Shown here: positions 1 through 12,055 of the stretch, one piece after another
How positions within the stretch are numbered: the stretch's first letter is position 1
Layout of the letters: each line of letters begins with the position of its first letter
Assembly (NCBI RefSeq): GCF_012489685.1
Contig: NC_080044.1
Span: 16,038,369-16,102,368 of the forward strand
Source: Lotus japonicus
Lineage: Eukaryota > Streptophyta > Magnoliopsida > Fabales > Fabaceae
Direction of reading: 5' to 3'
Length of the DNA: 64,000 nt
Program-made: the position numbers and the translations under genes
The notes under the pieces: model-generated
The model's database searches: none
Told to the model about the DNA's origin: nothing
The model's input: only the letters and a program-made list of their open reading frames with translations

Positions 1-1632
1 TCTGGTTCACAAAAAATTTCAAACATTTTTATGCCCGTACGAGGATTAAATATTTTGAACTAAATCATGTGATTGGGTCATAGCTCATAAAGAGGAGCTT
101 TTCAAAATTCTAAAAATGCTGCAATATGGAATGAACTAACACGGGGGGGGGTTACTCGACCAAATTAGGATCCCAAGTATGTAATAGGTGTAAGTACGAA
201 TTGTCTCAAAAGCTTAAACTATAATTGTTTTATATTATGATTTCTAATGCGTGAACCAAAGCATAAGCCCACCTAGCATTTGTTGAGATTTAATTTGTTT
301 TATTAGAAGAATTGGGGTGAGAATGATCGAACTCTATATTGTTTAGGCGTAGAGGCACTGATATGAACCAATTATTCCAAAAGCTTTACTCGAAAATATT
401 ATCAAAATTTGTACTTGAGTAGAGTCAATTCAAGTCATCTCCCATCCAAGCTTGTACTTCATCCTATGGATCTTCATGAGTTGAATTCAGCCAACTTGCA
501 AGTATTTTCTTAGGTTCTTGTAATGGCATGTCGGAACATCTTTACTTTTAGAGTCTCATCACTTATTTGATTTTCCATATGCAAATAACTTCCAAGGAGT
601 TGTGATATACTCACACTTCTCTTTCTCTTAAATATCATTTACACTTTTTTTTTTTTTTATGCATTTCTTATCACATCACCTATCATATCACTCATTTACC
701 TCTCTTTTCTTCATAATTTGGTGAGTAGAGGTGGAATTGGTGTGTGAAAAGATTATTATTCAACTTCCAAGCTCAGGAAGCCTTATAACTCTTTTAATCC
801 ATGAGAGTAGTTTGCATCAGGATCAAAAAACTTCTCGGATCGCATCCACAAAATTTGCATCTCATCCACTCTTATATTTAAATAACTCAACCAATCTTAT
901 TAGGATCCCGAGTATGTGATAGGTGTAAGTATGAATTATCTCAAAAACTTAAACTTTTGGCTAATAACCATATGAATTGTTTTATATTATGATTTCTAAC
1001 GCGTGAACCAAAGCATAAGAGATATTTGATGAATTAAGAAGAGAAGGAAAATATATTTAATATCATGTGAATAATCGGAGTTCAAGTTATATTATTAATA
1101 AGTATTTTTTTAATATATTTTAGAAAAATTAATTTGAAAGCAAAGTGAAATAGAAACCCCCATGAATAGTTGTTATTTTATGAGAAATTCAAAACCTAAA
1201 ATCTATCACTAATTTCTTTAAATATAATTTATTTTCATATAATATTATTTTATATCATTGTGAAAATTATTTGTTGACTCAATGAAGGCACTAATAAGCC
1301 TTAATAATTATGCGGAAATTAAGAAAATATTCACGCACACCAGCCTTAATAATTGCGTTGAGATTAAGAAAGTGTTCCCTTTCTTTCTCTCACTCGCTCT
1401 CATATACACATTATGAAGATCATTTTCATTACTCATTCCCGACCTATAGCTTAGATTTAGTGAGATAAGCTCTCCATTCTCTCTAAAACAGAAATAGAGA
1501 TACATAGATAGATAGATATAGATATAGAGGGAGAAAGATATATATACATATATATATATATAAAGAGAAACTAATTTTCCTTCATCAGTCTCAACTTGCA
1601 GCTTAGGTTTAGTAAGAGAAGGTCTCTTAAAC
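1..1632. other. Intergenic, AT-rich, no gene seen
   Basis: No coding region is convincing here; the open frames are short and have no recognisable motif. Two diverged direct copies of a roughly 100-bp segment lie at about 165-270 and 898-1,015, sharing a core that reads GTGAACCAAAGCATAAG. The first 60 bases of the window reappear, slightly diverged, at 10,979, which is one edge of the tandem duplication described below. Confidence 0.6.
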
Positions 1633-1720
1633 TGAGAGAGAGAGAGAGAGTGAGAGAGAGAGAGAGTGGGAGAGAGAGAGAGAGATAAAGAGAGAGAAAG
1701 AGAGACAGAGAAAGAGAGAC
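1633..1720. repeat. (GA)n microsatellite
   Basis: About 90 bases of almost uninterrupted GA dinucleotides with scattered TGAG and AAAG interruptions. It is simple sequence; the long Leu/Ser reading frame on the opposite strand is an artefact of it. Confidence 0.9.
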
Positions 1721-1978
1721 ATAAAGAACTTCAACAAGTTTCAACATTGTTCTTCCTTTTCTTTCATTATAATCCTTCTCAAGGTTATTTCTGGAAGTCT
1801 TAAACGTGTTTTGGGTTGATTTCACGAGTTTCAGGGATGTTATTGAGCAATTCTGGTAGGTGTTCTCGCCTCAGCTATGATTTTTCTGGCGAGTTGGCCT
1901 GAATATTCAAGCCCTTGAACGTGTTCCCCCCGCCCCTCCCGAACATCGTTTGAGGCGCCATGACCACCATCGTGTTCT

Positions 1979-2036
1979 CCTTAAGTCCTCGTAGTTGGTT
2001 CGAATGAACATTCAAACCAACTACGAGGACTTAAGG
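1979..2036. repeat. Near-perfect 58-bp hairpin
   Basis: A 22-base arm (1,979-2,000) is followed by a 14-base spacer and its exact reverse complement (2,015-2,036). Within the spacer GAATG and CATTC can extend the stem. The arms start CCTTAAGTCC and end GGACTTAAGG. It may be the tip of a foldback element or a small-RNA-like hairpin; no wider terminal repeats were seen around it. Confidence 0.85.
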
Positions 2037-2249
2037 TAAAGGGGAGAGGTCATCAACCAGGACATGGGGAACAAATGAGTATTTACACCTTCCTTAGGTC
2101 CCTTTCTTGTCCACATGTTATACATTATGGTGATTGATTCTGATTGAATGTGTGTTCATGATATTAATTGAGCCTGTGTTGTTTGATGTTGGATGATGAT
2201 ATGACTCATGTTGTTCTTCAATCTATGAGATCCTTGATTTTTATTGAAA

Positions 2250-2251
<2 letters not shown>

Positions 2252-2329
<78 letters not shown>

Positions 2330-2330
2330 G
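2252..2330. repeat. (TA)n(GA)n compound microsatellite
   Basis: TA repeats run to about 2,304 and then switch directly to GA repeats until 2,330, abutting the left end of the terminal-inverted-repeat element that follows. Confidence 0.9.
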
Positions 2331-3099
2331 TATCTAGTGAGAGGGAGGGTTTTTATATGAGAGTGAGAGGAGAAATTTTTGACCTTTTGATCAAAATGAA
2401 TGGGCGAGATTAAAAGGTTTTGAAAATCATCCCATGTGCATCCTTCTAGTTCTAAATTGCCGTCACGGTCGATTGTTTTCCCCCAAAATCTTCTTCCTCA
2501 TTTTCTCCTTTCTCTTCGTAAATTGTTATCTCGTATCTACATCCACAATCTTGTCCATTGTAGACTGAATTGCTGAATTATTTTTCTCAACAATTTTGTG
2601 TTATACGCACTGACACTTGACACATTGGTAAAAAACATCCGAAGCAAATCCAATTATAGGGATGGAAGGAAGGTCCGTGACTATGGATGGTCCTAATTAA
2701 ATATCTATCTACATACTTTGAAATTTGGAGCAGGTTGTGTGGCGTGATACTGTGGAGGATTAAAAAAGAGAAACAAATTGTTAATCATTGAAAGAAAGCT
2801 TCATGGCATGACTAGTTTTAATTTATGAAAACGAGGGATTATGAAAGGAGAAGAGAAGACGGGGAAGAAGATTTTCTGCAATGCCGATCCACGATGACGG
2901 TACATATTATGGAAGAAGAAAATACCGTGGTTTATGAACACATGATGGCAACATGGATAGAGAGAAGCATCACCCTAGAAGGATGCACACGGGTTGATTT
3001 TAAAAACCTTTAAATCAGAGCCATTAACTATAATCCAATGGTTAAAAATTGATCCTCTCACTCTCATATAAAAAACCTTCCTCTCACTAGATACTCCCT
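2329..3099. mobile_element. Mutator-like element with long terminal inverted repeats, non-autonomous
   Basis: The left end begins GTATCTAGTGAGAGGG and the reverse complement of the right end reads GTATCTAGTGAGAGGAAGG. Similarity continues inward for roughly 100-120 bases through shared blocks such as TATATGAGAGTGAGAGG and GTGCATCCTTCTAG. Long, imperfect inverted termini fit MULE-type elements. No transposase is encoded in the 770 bp. The flanks are simple TA/GA sequence, so the target duplication cannot be read and the exact ends are uncertain by several bases. Confidence 0.6.
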
Positions 3100-4199
3100 C
3101 ATATATATATGTTGTGTGGAGATAATTCAAATGAAAATGATGCATTTATGAAAGTCTTGTGTGAGACTGAGGAAACTAATAAAGAATGCCCGTAATTTTG
3201 AGAATGACTTTTGATTTTGTCTTTAAATAATTACAAATGCACCCCAACATTTACTTGAGTTGCATGTTTTAACAAAGACAAATGCACTCTAATGTTTTCC
3301 TGAGTTGCATATTTGAAAGATTATTGTTTGCACTCTAACGTTTACTTGAGTTGCAAACACGAATGGAGTTCCCCAATGTAGTTCATGAGCTTTTGGTTTT
3401 ACAAAGAAGTTTTGGGTATTTCTTGTGGTGATTCATGCATCATTTGCATTTACCTTAGCTTTGTGAGGAAGGTTTTCCTTAGCTCTGGGAGCAAGTGGAG
3501 GCTAGAAAGCCATGCCTCTTCCTTTGGTTGAAGATGATAAACCTAAGGGTATTTGTCATGGTTCTTGTCGAGCATGGTTCTTTGAGAATGGGTAGGTGAG
3601 ACCCTTAAACAGTTTACCTGAGGTTTTCTCATCACGAGCCTAGTCATTCTGCAGACTTCCGGATGATTATAATGGTCAATAAAGAGGTTTCGACATTTAC
3701 TCAACACTATTCTCGACAGATTTTTGAGTTTGACGGTTGATTTATGTTCAACGTTTACTGAACATCTCGTGGGCATCACCTGCATAGTCTTCATGTAATA
3801 GTGATTTTGGAAAAGGTATCATGCATTACATTGCATTTGATGGTGCTAGTGTGTGAAGCTTATTCATGATTTTGTTGAATGCTTCTCACTTATTTATTTT
3901 GTCTCTTGTTTTTTATCTCCTCTTTTACCAGTGATAGCCACTGGAGATAAGAAATTGTGTCTTTGAGATATGTGGGACAAGTCTATGGGTGTAGTTTGAG
4001 TATTATATGCTATACACCGAAGCTATTAAGTCATGGTAGCAATCGGTGGGTAAGAGAATATGATTTGGGATCATGTATTATGGAATTTACTAGAGTTAAG
4101 TTTAATGCTAAATGCAGTGGAATAACGCATTAACATAGTTATAAGTTTAACTGATAAGTTTTGATGTTATAATCGGAGGTTGAAAGGTTTTTTTAAGAA
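3100..4199. other. Intergenic; start of duplicated block A
   Basis: No gene recognised. From about 3,381 the sequence is homologous to 11,228 onwards (shared landmark GGTTTTACAAAGAAGTTT), so this is the left part of the tandem duplication. A minus-strand open frame near 3,543-3,794 has no recognisable motif and is not conserved as a frame in the second copy. Confidence 0.6.
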
Positions 4200-4201
4200 T
4201 A

Positions 4202-4515
4202 CTCCATTCGTTCCTGATCTTTTGTTGTTTTAACTTTTGGTCTAAATTTCAAAACTTTTGTTGTTTTACAAACCCAATGCATTTTTTCCCAAATTATTCC
4301 ATGTATATCCTCATTTAATTTTATATCTCTCACCTACCACCTCTTATTTTCACCAATCAAAATCATAACAAGTTTTTTAACCAATAACTATCATTCTCTC
4401 TCTTCACTCTAACTCTACATTAAATAGGGGTGTTTATGTCAACTAATATATCAATGATTGCACTCTTAAAAAATGTGTGTAACCTTAAACAACAAAATAT
4501 CTGGAACGGAGGGAG
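4202..4515. mobile_element. Stowaway-type (Tc1/mariner) MITE
   Basis: Termini read CTCCATTCGTTCCTGATC at the left and, reverse-complemented, CTCCCTCCGTTCCAGATA at the right, the classic Stowaway end, flanked by TA on both sides (4,200-4,201 and 4,516-4,517). The paralogous position in block B (about 12,045-12,055) lacks the 314 bp and carries a single TA, so the insertion followed the duplication or was absent from the other copy. Confidence 0.85.
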
Positions 4516-4997
4516 TATATTTTAAATTTTTAGTGCAATAGTAACTCTAGTTGGTGTTACAAGAATGAGCGTCACAATAGGAACATTAGTTGCCACATAA
4601 AAAAATTTGGGGATACAGACTAATTGAGAGACCGATGTGACTAACATTTGAATAAAGTCAAGGACAAACTTACCAATTTATGTCGTAGAGTAGCCAAAGT
4701 GGTTGATTGTATCTTTCACGGACTGAAGTTACAATTCACTCGTGATTTGTGTGTATATTATCTATGGTTCTATCTACCTTTCTCTTTTAACAAGGAAATA
4801 TGTAGATTAAAAAATTATTTATTTAATTGAATCAATTGCTCACTGTGGCCACATAGAAAATTAAAGAAGAAATAAATATTTCAAAACTGCCACATTAATA
4901 ACCAATTGATAGAAGTAGAAAAAAAATGGAACAGACAAATGGTAATAAATGCCTATTATATTTATGATTTATATAAATGATATTTATTTAACTAAGA

Positions 4998-5170
4998 GAA
5001 ATGATGTAGTGGATCAACACCACTTAAAAAAGTAGTTGGGGGTTTAATTCTCGACTCATGTGAATGAAAACACTCATTGGCCAACCTCTCCTGCTTGGTG
5101 CACTGATGATAAGGCAATGTATTAGTCTTACACCTACAACTGTAGTGATACCATGGGTAATTGTTTTTTT
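4998..5170 (+). mobile_element. SINE-like tRNA-derived repeat, copy A
   Basis: A segment resembling a tRNA-derived promoter: GTAGTGGATCAAC as a possible A box and GGGTTTAATTCTCGAC as a degenerate B box about 45 bases later, ending in a T-rich run. The same unit recurs in blocks B and C, carried there by segmental duplication. Its identity as a SINE is inferred from box spacing only. Confidence 0.4.
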
Positions 5171-5380
5171 ACCTCTTTGTCGAAAAAAATACAGCACACC
5201 TTAACATATTAATGTGGTAGTTATTAATAATTCAATTCAAGAAAATAATTAATGCGAGCAATTAATTCATTGAATTCAATTCTATGACTCTATGGGTTAT
5301 TATTAATTAATGTGACAATGTCCATTTAATTCTCACACGTAAGTCATAAATGTGATGAAAAAAAACTAATGAAAAACTCC

Positions 5381-5390
5381 TATATAATGA
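5381..5390 (+). promoter_or_regulatory. TATA box of zinc-finger copy A
   Basis: TATATAATGA lies about 100 bases before the ATG at 5,487, at the same relative position as TATATAAG before copy B (13,417) and TATATAAT before copy C (18,343). Conservation across all three copies supports it as the core promoter element. Confidence 0.65.
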
Positions 5391-5486
5391 CTCACAACAC
5401 TCATTGCAAATCACCTTATCCACATAAGAACCTTCAACTCACTCCCCCTCTCAATCTCCACAATCACCCAGCCCAGTTTCTTCACC

Positions 5487-6056
5487 ATGGCCAATACAAA
5501 CTACTCTAGCCATGCTTCCTTTGTTGTTTCAATTGATTATTACGCCCGAGCGATCGAAAAATATTGTACTCCAGTTATATTAACTCCTAGGAAAATTGGT
5601 GACAATAACTAAACCAAGGTTGGTGTCACTTATGAAGGTGTGAATCCTTCATCTAAACCAACTGTGAATCGTACTAAGAACGACATTGTTTATGGTCATC
5701 AGATCAATGAAGATTATGATGGTAAGATTCGTAGTGGTCCACACATAAAATATGGACCATATACGTGCCGAAAGTGCGAAAAACAATTTGTGACATCTCA
5801 ACACTTTGCTTCGCATGCCCGTGCGGATCACTACAAGTATGAAAGCAAAGACCAGAGGAGGAAGAGAACTTTATCAAAATTTCGAAGGAGAAATTTTTCC
5901 CTTCAAAAGGTTAGTGGTGGACTTACTGTCGTTCCCATTCCTTTTGAGGGTGCAGGGACATCAAGGGTTTCTAGTGAAGAAGACCCTACTCATGGAATGG
6001 AAGCTCTTGGTGATGGATTAGCTGGTGAAAAAATCAAATTAGAGCCTTCTGCATAA
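5487..6056 (+). pseudogene. C2H2 zinc-finger protein gene, copy A (nonsense mutation)
   Basis: First of three tandem copies of a small single-exon gene for a plant C2H2 zinc-finger protein, presumably a nuclear regulator. The frame opens at 5,487 (MANTNYSSHASF) but has TAA at 5,610-5,612 where copy B has CAA (Gln). The frame then stays open to the stop at 6,054. The finger reads C-x2-C-x12-H-x4-H: relative to copy B three bases are inserted between the two histidines (SHARADH against SHTRDH). The segment QHFASH stands where typical plant fingers have QALGGH. Basic residues (KDQRRKRTLSKFRRR) follow the finger. Downstream initiation could give a shorter finger protein, but I call it a pseudogene because of the stop. 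The 3' region is nearly identical to copy B for more than 200 bases. Confidence 0.75.
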
Positions 6057-7454
6057 TTTCTCTAATGTGTTTGAATAATGTCAGTTTTTAGGGTTTCGTA
6101 TCCTTGTGTCGTTTGTAGTGTTGGTGTTGTTGTTAGGGTCAGACAGCCAATGTTAAGGGCTTTAATATTTATGCAATTGTGCTTTTGAACTTTTATGTAT
6201 GACCTATCACCATCAACATTTTGGTTTTTTTGCTGCTTTGACTTTTATCTGTTTTGACTCAGTGATTAGTCTTTCAATTTTTCAGTAATATATCACTGTT
6301 TTGGTATGTCATTAAATACTAGATTCAAGTTGATATGAATTATAGCTTCATTTTACTTTCAAGATAACATCCTTTCAAAGTCTAATTTTTTTGTGAATGA
6401 AAATTATATTAAGGACTAATCTCAAGTAAAATAACACTTACAAACCAAGTTACATACCCAATACATTATAGGCTAGAATGTCTTCAAGCTAAAATCTGAT
6501 ACTGAATTGTTATATTAGCCTATGAGTTGGGTGTGACACCGGATGGAGAATATTTTTGATGGTGAGTTTTTTTTTACATATAATGGAATTTGACTTGGAT
6601 GACTACTTTAAATGGTGGCCTTGCTTCTTGGATACTAGTGTATTTTGTTTTAGCCCCTTCTCACTTGCTCCCTTGTGTAGCAATCGACTTTTCTGATATT
6701 TTTATCTTTTTTTCATTTTGTATTTCCTCTTTTGTTCCGGTTAGTACAACCATGTGCTCCCAATTATATAAATTTTTCGCATATAAAAAATTATATGCTC
6801 GCTTGATTTAAATTAAATAAACATTAGAAATTGAAAAGAAAAAAAGAAAGAAAAATTTAGTCACCCACACCAAAAAATTTCCTTAGATCTCTTAATAGTT
6901 AGAACTCGAACTTCAACGTCTTTTTTAACCTTGATAGAGATGTGTGCTCTAGTATTGCGCTAAGTGTACTATCATACTTCCCTGATGCTAGATTCCCCCT
7001 TGAAGCCCTTATTCTTGAAATAAATTTGGCAAAAGAATAACTCTTCTAAAGGAAGACACTACACTGCGTTATGAGCTTCATAAGAGTCCAACAATCATAC
7101 ATCCACATATGGTTTTGGCAGCAACGTCGAATTCAACTGAAAAATCATAGGAGGAGGTGGGTGACAACAAAAATGACAATGAGTGGTGATAGAGAGAAGG
7201 AGATGAAAAAGAAAATAAGTGACGATATAAAGATAACTACAATATGCATATTGTCATTGATAGTGCCTTGCGATAACAAGCCACACAAATTCAAAATACG
7301 TCATAAAATTTAAAGTTTCAACCATTTTCACTTGTTTATGATCAAGAACATGTTGGAGATATTGTCGATATAAAATCGCCCAAAAGATCACCCAAAATAC
7401 TAGTTTATATAATACTTGAATGAGTTAACGCTTGGCGCGCGCGCGCACACACAC

Positions 7455-7496
<42 letters not shown>
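6057..7496. other. 3' flank of copy A, no further gene
   Basis: About 6,057-6,300 matches the 3' flank of copy B (14,077-14,330) and probably includes the untranslated region. The remainder is collinear with 14,330-15,690. Short open frames here (for example 6,590-6,811 and 7,071-7,313) are not conserved between the copies. A CA/TA microsatellite occupies about 7,437-7,496. Confidence 0.6.
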
Positions 7497-7500
<4 letters not shown>

Positions 7501-7835
7501 AGAAATTGGGAGGCCTATACTCAACCACAAAAGCTAGCTCAAGAGTTGAGGTTTGCACAACCCTTATAAACACTTGATTGACCTTATCTCTAGCCAATGT
7601 GGGACTTCTAACACACCCCCTCACGCCCAGGATTGAACAGACTGGAACGTGGGATCAACAACGGGTGGCCCAAATATGGGTGGTCTCCACAACAAATGGA
7701 TCTAGGATAGGCTCTGATACCATATTAGAAATTGGGAGGCCTATACTCAACCACAAAAGCTAGCTCAAGAGTTGAGGTTTGCACAACCCTTATAAACACT
7801 TGATTGGCCTTATCTCTAGCCAATGTGGGACTTCT

Positions 7836-7839
<4 letters not shown>
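7497..7839 (-). mobile_element. TRIM retrotransposon (343 bp) with 117-bp LTRs
   Basis: Two direct repeats of 117 bp (7,497-7,613 and 7,723-7,839) differ by about one base by eye (GATTGACC against GATTGGCC). On the minus strand each starts TGTTAGAAGTCCCACATTGG. Next to the right copy the minus strand reads TGGTATCAGAGCC, complementary to the initiator methionine tRNA 3' end, which is the standard primer-binding site. A G-rich tract (GGGGGTG on the minus strand) precedes the left LTR as polypurine tract. The internal part is only 109 bp and encodes nothing. TATAT flanks both ends, but the target was a TA repeat. Block B lacks the insertion. Confidence 0.9.
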
Positions 7840-7873
<34 letters not shown>

Positions 7874-8137
7874 TCGCATCACTTTGAATTATATTGTTTT
7901 CTAATGCTTCATACTTGTCGTAATTAAAAGTTATAACAAGTGTATGCTTATGGTATATAATTATCATTCAAATTGTATTGTTTTTTAATCATGTTACTTA
8001 AATTATGATTAAAATATATGTTAAGCTTATGTTATTTTTTCAATTAATGAATTATTGGATTTTGTATAAAGGTTAGTTAATTTTTTTTTATTTAATTTTA
8101 ACCTAGATGACAATTTGGGTGGTATCTCTATAGTATT
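7840..8137. other. Flank between TRIM and LINE, no gene
   Basis: TA repeats continue to about 7,867, followed by sequence collinear with block B (about 15,700-15,935). No gene is visible. Confidence 0.6.
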
Positions 8138-8480
8138 TTTTTTGAAAATGGAAGATATATTATTAATAAGAAAGTCTGAGCCAGAGAAGCAAACCAGGCA
8201 AAGTACAATTTACATGAAGCTGAGAAACAAAAAACCCACCACCAACCCGCAAAATGGCAAAAGCGTAATCCCAAGAAAGAGTCTCATTAAAACCTTACTA
8301 GGAAAAACTCATTGAGATAAAAACCAAGCAAGGAAAAAGAGTACTACAATCTTGGGACAGCCATTTTGCATCAAGATACAATAAGAATCAGCCCCTACAA
8401 TCATGAAAAAATTCCAGGAGTGTCAGACTGTTTATTTTCGTTTAACAGCAGTGACAACAACAACAGAACATCACAAGCAT
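8138..8480 (-). mobile_element. 5'-truncated LINE fragment
   Basis: Inserted 343 bp flanked by a 17-base direct repeat (8,121-8,137 and 8,481-8,497, sharing ATCTCTATAGTATT). The inserted strand ends in a short A run on the minus strand, and the paralogous site in block B (about 15,940) is empty. A poly(A) end, a long target duplication and 5' truncation are the hallmarks of target-primed reverse transcription. No coding sequence remains. Confidence 0.75.
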
Positions 8481-8497
8481 GGAATCTCTATAGTATT

Positions 8498-9480
8498 AAC
8501 TATGAAGTCTAATGCAAAAAAAAGAACTATGAATTCGAAGAAATATACCATGGCAGAATCTTTTGAAGTGGGTGAGTTCCAATAATTATATTTAAAAGGA
8601 GTTTTTAAATAAGTGTTTCTAACTTTTTTTACATGGAAATGTTAAAATGGTAAATTAATATGCTAATTAAATGATCATATAAGAATTCCTTGAAAGGGTA
8701 GTCTGTGGAGGTAAAAAATGTATTAGTATTTTTAGATTAAGTAGTCTATTCCTATTAAAACCTTTTATATATTTATCGTTGACATACTAAAACTTTATAT
8801 CCTTATCGTAAGGAATTTGAAAAAATTGAATATTAATGCACAAAATGAAAGCAATCAATTAAAGAGATTAATTGCTTAAGGTGGAAATTGTGATTTTCTC
8901 CTTAGATCTATTAATAACCTATTGATAATGTAGTGAGTTGTTGATAAAAAATCAATGCAACATGACCAAAACAAGCACAAGTCAAAACATGACCACGTTC
9001 TTGGTCATATCCATTTTAAAGGCTTGTTACCAAAGTATTTTTTACCTGACTCACTAAGATTAAGAAAATTAGTAAATCAGAAATAACTCATGACTTCGGT
9101 ACGTTTTGGGTTTTATTAACAACATCTTAAATGTTATGCATGATCCAACAATGAATAAATCAGGAATACCCATTCTACGGAGACTGATCAGAGTTTCCGG
9201 CTTGCAGACTTCTCCAAATACTTTTTTTCTTTGTTTCCATGTTTTCCTTCTCTTTTCCATTTTTCCAATCGTGACTTACCTATTGCAAATTTTGAACATG
9301 TGACTTTTGTAAAGAAAGTGTAACAAAGTAGGCACAGTTTATAGCTAGAAAACATAGTAAAAAATGCTATGACCATAAAGTCGACACTCGTCACCTCGCC
9401 ACTTAAACTAAGCTTGTCCTCAAGAAGACACTCAGACTATCCGCAAATAAAAATATTCAAACACTGGCAGCCTCACTACA
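8498..9480. other. Intergenic, right part of block A
   Basis: Up to about 8,880 the sequence is homologous to about 15,950-16,290 in block B. From there to the PsbO relic it is unique in this window. No gene recognised. Confidence 0.55.
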
Positions 9481-10563
9481 ATGGCAGCATCTACTCTCAT
9501 GCAACCAACCAAGTTTGGTCGCAGCAACACTTTGCAGCTGAAATATACTCAATCCATTTCTAAGGCTTTTGGATTGGAGCCCTCTACAGCTAAGGTCTCA
9601 TGTTCCTTATGTTGAGAATTCAAGTGCGGAGTTGGAGTCCCACATTGTTAAGTATGGGTGAGGAGAAGATTTTATAAAAGATGTGACTCCTAAACCTAAT
9701 GCCTTAAGATTTTGGGTTAAGATGTGACGTCGATATCTTTTGGTGTCTTACTTTTCGGCCCATGGGTTCCCCTATCTCCCCCAACACCCTTTAGGCTGAA
9801 TTCAGGGAGTCGACTCACAAGTGTGTTGAAGCCACCAAAATTGCAGGGTTTGCTTTTGCCACCTCTGCTCTAGTTGTCTCTGTATATTACCTTATCTTCA
9901 GCTCTTTTTCTATTTCTTCTTTACTTCCATTTTTCAGCATAGTTTGCATGATTCATTTAATTAAAAGCAAAATTGAGTAGTTTCTGTTTGATGATATGGT
10001 AAAGATCAAATTTTGATTTTTTTTTTCATTATTGTTGGAGGATCTGCTCCTGATTTCTATGTAGTTCATTGTTTGGTATCCATTGAAATGGGAGGGATTA
10101 TAGTCTAATAGAACTGTGACTAGTGTATCAGTATAATAATTTAAAAATAGAGTTTTTTTGTGAAATATAATCATCAAATGAAAAAAAAGGAGCAGGAATC
10201 ATGTTATACTCCTTGGAAGCATCTAGGAAGCCAGACAGCTTCAGTGGGGAGTTTCTAGTGCCATCATACCGTGGATCTTCCTTCTTGGACCCAAAAGGAA
10301 GAGGTGCTTCAACTGGTTATGACAAAGTTGACGCATTGCCTTCTGGTGGCAGAGGAGATGTGGAAGAACTTGCTAAGGAGAACAACAAGAGTGCTTCTTC
10401 ATCCAAAGGGAAGATCACATTGAGCGTGACACAGAGAAAGCCTGATACCGGTGATGTGATTGGTGTGTTCGAGAGCATTCAACCGCCCAACACTGATTTG
10501 GGAGCGAAAGCTCCAAAGGATGTGAAGATCCAGGGAGTTTGGTATGCTCAGCTTGAGTCATAG
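9481..10563 (+). pseudogene. PSBO: Photosystem II oxygen-evolving enhancer 1 (PsbO, 33 kDa), broken
   Basis: PsbO stabilises the manganese cluster of photosystem II in the thylakoid lumen. The first exon (from ATG at 9,481) encodes a chloroplast transit peptide of the PsbO type (begins MAASTLMQPTKFGRSN, later SKAFGLEPSTAKVSCSL). It is interrupted at 9,610 by a 177-bp insertion and resumes at 9,787 with the lumen-targeting stretch (EATKIAGFAFATSALVVS), followed by a likely donor at 9,882. The last exon (about 10,196-10,563) gives the conserved C terminus: [23 protein letters not shown], and the end GVWYAQLES before TAG. The exon encoding most of the N-terminal half of the mature protein is missing, and only about 115 of roughly 245 mature residues remain. 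It cannot make a working PsbO. Confidence 0.9.
9610..9786 (+). mobile_element. Possible solo LTR inserted in PsbO exon 1
   Basis: A 177-bp segment starting TGTTGAGAATTC and ending CCCCCAACA splits the PsbO targeting peptide. TGTTG...CAACA ends and the motif GTCCCACATTG near the 5' end resemble small plant LTRs. The flanks CCTTA and CCCTT are only partly alike, so the target duplication is degraded or the ends are off by a base. Confidence 0.5.
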
Positions 10564-12055
10564 ACAACTTTATCTCTCTTCTGCTTTATTTTGTATTTTG
10601 TTGTAACTTCACAGTGTTGCTACAATTACCTTTGACACAACTGTCCAAGCATGAGAGTGTTATCCTTGTTTGAATGTATACTATCGACTTTCAATTATAA
10701 TGCTCGAAAATGTCAAAGGTTTAAATTAATGGTGTGTGTGTGTCTATCTTACAGCTTCTGTTCTGGAATTCGATTATTTTTGTTCCCCATTTATGGTAAT
10801 ATGGTAGTAGCAAGGTTACCCTTGTGTTTAAAGAGATGCTTCATTGAATCCCGGAATGATAGCTCAGCTATGTGATCTGAATATGGTGTTAGACTGTAGG
10901 TTACTCTTTTCTTCCTGCTCTGCATTTAGTGGTTTGATAGCAAAAGAAAACAAATGTGGTTGCAGTTGCTTCCTCAGCTCTGGTTCACAAAAATTATCAA
11001 ACATTTTATGCCCATATGAGGATTAAACTATATTTTGAACTGAAGTGAACATAAACTGGGGGATTTTAATCAATTACCATCATAATCTTAAGGACTGGAT
11101 GCTCTAATTTTATCTGCCATTTTTATTGCTCTTTTATTTTTTGCATGTTAAAAATCAATCCAAACAAACTTTGATTTTCCTAGACAATGATTTCATCTCT
11201 TAAAATTAGTACCCATGCCTTAGTCTTTTGAGTTTTTGGTTTTACAAAGAAGTTTGGGATATTTCTTGTGGAAATTCATCCATGATTTACATTTACCTTA
11301 GCTTTGTGAGTAAGTGGAGGTCAGAAAGCTAGTGAATCACAGTTTGGACTGCCAACCAGGCCTCATCCTTTGGATGAAGGTGATAAATCTCAGGGTATTT
11401 GTCGTGGTTTTTGGCGAGCGTGGTTCTTTGAGAATGGGTAGGTGAGACCCTCAGTTCTCATCGCGAGCCTAGTCATTTTGCAGATCCCCCGGTGGCTATC
11501 ATGGTCGGTAAAGAGGTTTCAAAGTTTACACATCATTATTCTCGACATGTTTATGAGTTTGACGGCTGATTTATGTTCAACGTTTACTGAACATGTCGTG
11601 GGTATCACATGTAAAACATATAGTGATTTTGGAAAAGTATCATGCATTACATTGCATTTGATGGATTTGATGGTTCTGGTGTGTAAAGCTTATTCATGTA
11701 ATATTATACCTTGACAAGATTGTGTTGAATGCTTCTCACTCCTCTATTTTTTCTCTTGGTTTTTCTCTCCTCTTTTATCTATGATAGCTATTGGAGAAAA
11801 AAATTGTGTCGTTGAAATATGAGGGACAAGTCTATGGATGTAGATAGAGGATTATATGTTATGCACCAAAGTTATTAAGTCATAATAGCAATCGGTGGAT
11901 AAGAGAATATGATTTAGGATCATGTTTTATGGTATTTACTAGAGTTAAGTTTAATGGTAAATGTAGTAGAATAAGGCATAGACATAGTTGTAAGTTTAAA
12001 TGATAAGTGTTGATGTTATAATCGGAGGTTGAAAAGGCATTTTTAAGGATATATT

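Noticed and set aside
1571..1825. 84-residue Leu/Ser-rich minus-strand open frame
   Set aside because: It is the translation of the GA microsatellite, with no independent coding signal.
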